NCBI GenBank assembly: GCA_018241985.1
Contig: JAFECV010000047.1
Location: forward strand, 1-9,844
Source: Pseudomonadota bacterium
Lineage (GTDB): Bacteria; Pseudomonadota; Gammaproteobacteria; Burkholderiales; Burkholderiaceae_C
Reading direction: 5' to 3'
DNA: 9,844 nucleotides
Part shown: positions 6,472-9,844 of the stretch, piece by piece
Layout: each line of letters begins with the position of its first letter
How positions within the stretch are numbered: the stretch's first letter is position 1
Notes under the pieces: model-generated
Databases searched by the model: none
What the model saw: only the letters and a program-made list of their open reading frames with translations
Told to the model about the DNA's origin: nothing
Position numbers and translations under genes: made by a program

Positions 6472-7226
6472 GCCTGCTCGAGGTCCGCGGCGTCACGCAG
6501 CGCTTCGGCGAACTGGTGGCCGTGAAAGACGTCTCGCTCGACGTCGAAGCCGGCGAGCTGCACGCCATCATCGGCCCGAACGGCGCCGGCAAGACCACGT
6601 TCTTCAACATGATCAGCGGCTTTTACGAGCCGACCGCCGGGCGCATCGTGTTCGACGGCACGGACGTCACCGACATACCGGCGCACGAGCGCGTCGCCAT
6701 GGGCATGGCCCGGACCTTCCAGATCACGGAGGTGTTCCCGGAACTCACCGTGCGGCAGAACCTGCGCATCGCGGTCGAAGTCACGCGGGGGCTGCGGCTC
6801 AGACTGTTCAGCACGCGCGGGCAGGCGGCGGCAACCGAGCAGCGCATCGACGAACTGCTCGAGATGGGCGGGCTCGCCGGCAACGCGGAGCGCCACGTCG
6901 GCGAACTGTCGCATGGCGACCAGCGCTCGACCGAAATCATGATGGCGCTCGCCACCAACCCGAAGCTGCTGCTGCTCGACGAGCCGGCGGCCGGCATGGG
7001 TCACAAGGAAACGTACGACACGGCGCTGCTGATCCGCCGCCTGCACCGCAAGCACAAGCTCACCATCGTGCTCGTCGAGCACGACATGCGCGTGATCTTC
7101 AACCTCGCCGATCGCATCACGGTGCTCGCCGAAGGCGAAGTGCTCGACCGCGGCACGCCCGACGAGATCGCGGCGAGCGAAAAGGTGCAGGTGGCCTATC
7201 TCGGGGAAAAGCGTGAAGGCTCTTGA
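6468..7226 (+). CDS. livG: LivG-type ABC transporter ATP-binding protein
   Basis: This 252-residue cytoplasmic ATPase drives the importer together with LivF. Walker A is GPNGAGKTT (36-44), the Q-loop Q85 (ARTFQITEVF), Walker B LLLLDEP (167-173) with catalytic E172, and the H-loop H205 (LVEHD). The signature motif is LSHGDQ (147-152), where the consensus is LSGGQ; LivG proteins commonly vary here. The C-terminal GEVLDRGTPDEI and VAYLGE segments are typical of LivG. The ATG at 6468 overlaps the livM stop and has AAAGG four bases upstream; the open frame continues upstream only as an out-of-frame shadow of livM. Its end overlaps livF by 14 bases. Confidence 0.94.
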   Translation: MSLLEVRGVTQRFGELVAVKDVSLDVEAGELHAIIGPNGAGKTTFFNMISGFYEPTAGRIVFDGTDVTDIPAHERVAMGMARTFQITEVFPELTVRQNLRIAVEVTRGLRLRLFSTRGQAAATEQRIDELLEMGGLAGNAERHVGELSHGDQRSTEIMMALATNPKLLLLDEPAAGMGHKETYDTALLIRRLHRKHKLTIVLVEHDMRVIFNLADRITVLAEGEVLDRGTPDEIAASEKVQVAYLGEKREGS

Positions 7227-7938
7227 AGTCCATCAACTCCACACCCGCTACGGCAAGAGCCACGTTCTTCACGGGGTGGACCTGGAGGTCGGCGAAGGCG
7301 AACTGGTGACGCTGCTGGGCCGCAACGGCGCGGGCAAGTCCACCACGCTGCGCAGCATCATGGGCCTGACGCCGGCGTACTCCGGCCATGTGCGCATCTT
7401 CGGTACCGAATCCACGCACCTGCCGCCGTTTCGCATCGCGCAGCTCGGCGTCGGCCTGGTTCCCGAGGGCCGCCGCGTGTTCTCGCACCTCACGGTCGAG
7501 GAAAACCTCAAGGTGCCGGTCGATCGCCCCGGGCCGTGGACGATTCCGCGCGTCTACGAACTCTTTCCCCGGCTGGCCGAGCGCAAGAACCACAAGGGGC
7601 GGCAGCTCTCGGGCGGCGAACAGGAGATGCTGTCGATCGCGCGCGTGCTGCTGCTGAACCCGAGGCTGCTGCTGCTCGACGAGCCTTCGCAAGGCCTCGC
7701 GCCGATCGTCGTGCAGAACGTGTTCAAGGTGATCGTTGCGGCGCGCGATGCGGGCACTTCGGTGCTGCTGATCGAGCAGAACGTGCGCGCCGCCACCGAG
7801 ATCGCCGACCGTGCCTACGTGCTCGACCGCGGCACCATCACCTACAGCGGCGCCGCCGCCGAGTTCGGCCAGGATGAACAGCGCGTACAGGAACTGGCCG
7901 GCGCGAGCGCGCAGAAATGGACGTTTCCGGACGATTGA
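7213..7938 (+). CDS. livF: LivF-type ABC transporter ATP-binding protein
   Basis: This 241-residue cytoplasmic ATPase is the partner of LivG. Walker A is GRNGAGKST (36-44), the signature LSGGEQ (132-137), and Walker B LLLLDEP (152-158) with E157. The Q-loop position reads VPEGR (E85) and the H-loop histidine is replaced by Q189 (LIEQN). Both replacements are normal for LivF and separate it from LivG. SQGLAPIVV after Walker B is also LivF-like. The GTG at 7213 lies inside livG, with GGGGA at 7203-7207 as a possible ribosome-binding site; the MKALEVHQLHTRYG start matches family N-termini. The C-terminal tail (about 228-241) is a few residues longer than in many LivF proteins. Its stop is 12 bp from that of the opposing efflux gene. 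Confidence 0.94.
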   Translation: MKALEVHQLHTRYGKSHVLHGVDLEVGEGELVTLLGRNGAGKSTTLRSIMGLTPAYSGHVRIFGTESTHLPPFRIAQLGVGLVPEGRRVFSHLTVEENLKVPVDRPGPWTIPRVYELFPRLAERKNHKGRQLSGGEQEMLSIARVLLLNPRLLLLDEPSQGLAPIVVQNVFKVIVAARDAGTSVLLIEQNVRAATEIADRAYVLDRGTITYSGAAAEFGQDEQRVQELAGASAQKWTFPDD

Positions 7939-7978
7939 GCGCGGCGGGGTTCAAGGGCGGGCACTGCCGCTCGCGCTC
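7937..7978. terminator. possible shared terminator stem between convergent livF and efflux operon
   Basis: GAGCGCGGCGG (7937-7947) can pair with CCGC-T-CGCGCTC (7967-7978), giving an 11-bp stem with one bulged T and a 19-base loop. It spans the livF stop and the last codons of the opposing gene. Downstream on the plus strand is TTGTCG; on the minus strand AATCGT. Neither is a T-tract, so this is a weak candidate for a two-way terminator. Confidence 0.3.
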
Positions 7979-9474
7979 TTGTCGCTGCTGCCAGTCGCGG
8001 TGTTGCCGTCGCGCCCCGCATCGACCGCGTCGGCGCTGGGGAGTTGGGCGCTGCTCCAGCCGCCGCCCAGCGCCTGGATCAGCTGCACGCTCGCGACATA
8101 GCGGCTGCCGAGCAGGTTGACCGTGTTGCGCGCGGTGCTCAGCTCGGTCGCCTGCGCGGTGATCACGTTGATGTAGCTGACCACGCCACCCTTGTACTGG
8201 TTCAGCGTGAGCCGCACCGACTCGTGCGCGGCGGCAAGCGCCTCGTCCTGTACCACCGACTGCTGCTCGAGAATGCGCAGCGCGGCGAGGGCGTCCTCGA
8301 CCTCCTGGAAGCCGGCGAGCACGGTCTGCCGGTACTGCGCGACCTGCTGGTCATAGGCCGCGCGCGCCTGCCGGTTCTGCGCGTCGCGCGCGCCGGCGTC
8401 GAGCAGCGTGAGCGCGAGCTGCGGGCCGACCGACCAGAACAGGTTCGGCGCGGCGACCAGGCCCGCCAGCGCCGCGCCCTGGTAGCCGGCCTGGCCGGTC
8501 AGCGAGAGCGATGGGAACCAGGCGGCGCGGGCGACGCCGATCTGCGCGTTCGCCGCCGCGACCTGGCGCTCGGCGGCGGCGATGTCGGGCCGGCGCTCGA
8601 GCAGTTGCGACGGCAGGCCGGCCATCGGCACCGGCGGCGGCGGCACGTTCGCGAGCGGCTCGGGCGCGATCGAGAAGGTCGACGCCGGCTGCCCGACCAG
8701 CAGCGCGATCGCGTGCTCGAGCTGCGCGCGCTGCACGCCGAGGTTGATCGCCGCGGCCTGCGCGGTCTTGAGTTGCGTCTGCGCCGCGACCACGTCGGCC
8801 TGCGCCGCAAAGCCGGCCGCGTACTGGTTCTGCGTGAGCTGCAATGACTGCTGGTACGCGGCGATCGTGTCGGCGTACAGCTGGCGCTGCGCATCGACCT
8901 CGCGCAGCGTGAAGTAGCTCTGCGCGAGCTGGCCCTGCGCGCTCAACCGCGCCGCCGCGAGCTCGGCCGCGCTGGCCTGCGCGCTGCTGGTCTGCGCTTC
9001 AGAAGCGCGGCGCAGCTTGCCCCAGATGTCCGGCTCCCAGGATGCGCCGAGCGCGACCGACACGGTGTTGCCGGTGCTGCCGCCGCCGGTGCTGGCCGTG
9101 CTGCCGCCCGAACGGCTCGCGGCCGCGTTCAGGCTCAGGGTCGGGAACAGCGCGGAGCGTGCCGACTCGACCAGCGCACGCGCCTGCTGGTACTGCGCGG
9201 CAGCGACCTTCAGCGACTGGTTCGACAGATCGACCTGCTCGGCCAGCGCATCGAGCTGCGGATCACCGAACAGCGTCCACCATCGGCCGCGATCGAGCGT
9301 GTCGGCCGGCTGCGCCGGGTGCCAGTCGCGGTTCTCCTTGTAGGCCGCGGGCGTCGTGACACCGGGCCGCACATAGTCGGGGCCGACCGCGCAGCCGGCG
9401 AGCAGCGCGGCGCCGCCGGCGCACAGCGCCGCAGAGCGCAGCACGCGTCGCAGCGTCGAATGTCCTTGGCTCAT
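7951..9474 (-). CDS. RND efflux outer membrane lipoprotein channel, NodT/OprM family
   Basis: This 507-residue protein is the outer membrane factor of a tripartite efflux pump. The lipoprotein signal ends in LAGC with the lipidated cysteine at 28, followed by AVGPDYVRP, a NodT-family hallmark. Two outer membrane efflux (OEP) repeats follow: [17 protein letters not shown] (105-121) is echoed by [17 protein letters not shown] (314-330), and [20 protein letters not shown] at 291-310 is diagnostic. A Gly/Ser/Thr-rich stretch (122-136) falls where OprM-like proteins have an exposed barrel loop. Residues 471-507 form a polar tail without family motifs. The ATG at 9474 is chosen over an upstream in-frame start at 9546 because GGAGG (9481-9485) lies six bases before it and the lipoprotein signal then has normal length. 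It overlaps the pump gene by ATGA and is therefore probably the operon's last gene. Confidence 0.93.
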   Translation of the reverse strand: MSQGHSTLRRVLRSAALCAGGAALLAGCAVGPDYVRPGVTTPAAYKENRDWHPAQPADTLDRGRWWTLFGDPQLDALAEQVDLSNQSLKVAAAQYQQARALVESARSALFPTLSLNAAASRSGGSTASTGGGSTGNTVSVALGASWEPDIWGKLRRASEAQTSSAQASAAELAAARLSAQGQLAQSYFTLREVDAQRQLYADTIAAYQQSLQLTQNQYAAGFAAQADVVAAQTQLKTAQAAAINLGVQRAQLEHAIALLVGQPASTFSIAPEPLANVPPPPVPMAGLPSQLLERRPDIAAAERQVAAANAQIGVARAAWFPSLSLTGQAGYQGAALAGLVAAPNLFWSVGPQLALTLLDAGARDAQNRQARAAYDQQVAQYRQTVLAGFQEVEDALAALRILEQQSVVQDEALAAAHESVRLTLNQYKGGVVSYINVITAQATELSTARNTVNLLGSRYVASVQLIQALGGGWSSAQLPSADAVDAGRDGNTATGSSDKSASGSARP

Positions 9475-9844
9475 GCGCCACCTCCCTGATGTGCGGTCGC
9501 CCGGCCACGCGGGCCACGCCAGCGCGCGAAACGGGTCCGGCCCCAATGCCCGAGCCGGTCCAGGTACAGGTAGACCACCGGCGTCGTGTACAAGGTGAGC
9601 AACTGGCTCACGAGCAGCCCGCCGACGATCGCGATGCCGAGCGGCTGGCGCAGCTCGGCGCCGTTGCCGCGACCGAGCGCGAGCGGCAGCGCGCCGAACA
9701 TCGCGGCCATCGTCGTCATCATGATCGGGCGAAAGCGCAGCCGGCAGGCCTCGAAGATCGCGTCGCGGGGCGCCAGGCCGAGCCGGCGCTCGGCGTCGAG
9801 CGCGAAGTCGATCATCATGATCGCGTTCTTCTTCACGATGCCGA
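9471..9844 (-). CDS. RND multidrug efflux pump, C-terminal part (MdtB/MdtC-like), cut by the window edge
   Basis: Only the last 123 complete codons are in the window; the gene continues beyond base 9844, where an open codon is split. The residues begin [19 protein letters not shown], a strongly conserved stretch of HAE1-type RND pumps and especially close to the MdtB/MdtC form. [37 protein letters not shown] and [19 protein letters not shown] follow, covering the last membrane helices. The pump would use the proton gradient to expel drugs or other toxic compounds from the periplasm and inner membrane through the adjacent outer membrane channel. The tail after the last helix (about 28 residues, Arg/Gly-rich) is cytoplasmic. 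The internal GTG at 9834-9836 is not the true start. An adaptor gene, and possibly a second pump gene, would be expected upstream. Confidence 0.94.
   Translation of the reverse strand, partial: GIVKKNAIMMIDFALDAERRLGLAPRDAIFEACRLRFRPIMMTTMAAMFGALPLALGRGNGAELRQPLGIAIVGGLLVSQLLTLYTTPVVYLYLDRLGHWGRTRFARWRGPRGRATAHQGGGA

Noticed and set aside
9475..9546. Longer N-terminus of the outer membrane factor, starting at 9546
   Set aside because: It would lie within the pump gene and place 24 unrelated residues before the lipoprotein signal. The ATG at 9474 has a good GGAGG site.
1..9844. Search for mobile elements, CRISPR, tRNA/rRNA genes, phage, toxin-antitoxin or defence genes
   Set aside because: No transposase, regular repeat-spacer array, tRNA-like cloverleaf, or gene of such families was recognised; every long stretch is explained by housekeeping, importer or efflux genes.

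Overview
The window is about 70% GC, with strong G/C third-position bias and closely packed genes. It looks like a chromosomal stretch of a betaproteobacterium, probably Burkholderiales. I infer this from protein character (an E. coli-type bifunctional cca, a Tat-exported Liv-type binding protein, an MdtC-like RND pump with a NodT-type outer membrane factor) and from recollection that the order NDUFA9-like dehydrogenase, GST, cca recurs in that group. No database search was possible, so the genus is left open.

Layout. (1) 1-3037, plus strand: a possible 8-codon tail of an upstream gene, then an NDUFA9-like atypical SDR, a glutathione S-transferase, and the CCA-adding enzyme cca. (2) 3038-3271: a regulatory gap with two direct-repeat TTGACA boxes, a likely long leader with inverted repeats, and the ribosome-binding site of the next gene. 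(3) 3272-7938, plus strand: a complete five-gene ABC importer of the branched-chain amino acid (Liv/HAAT) type in the order binding protein, livH, livM, livG, livF. The last four genes overlap end to start. The binding-protein gene is set apart from them by a 117-bp gap holding a perfect 11-bp GC hairpin. (4) 7951-9844, minus strand: the 3' end of a tripartite RND efflux operon, namely an outer membrane lipoprotein channel and, overlapping it by ATGA, the C-terminus of the inner-membrane RND pump, cut by the window edge. It converges on livF with only 12 bp between stop codons.

How the genes work together. The binding protein should be exported folded through Tat, capture an amino acid or related small carboxylate in the periplasm, and deliver it to the LivH/LivM channel powered by LivG/LivF. 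The RND pump and outer membrane factor, with an adaptor encoded outside the window, should expel drugs or toxic compounds across both membranes. The first three genes are housekeeping or detoxification genes with no evident link to transport.

I found no mobile element, CRISPR array, tRNA, rRNA, phage gene, toxin or defence system, and no convincing undescribed system. The best second looks are regulatory and mechanistic: the hairpin between binding protein and permease, the repeated TTGACA region and its leader, a possible leaderless start for cca, and the concentration of non-consensus ATPase motifs in one of the two composite ATP sites of LivG/LivF.
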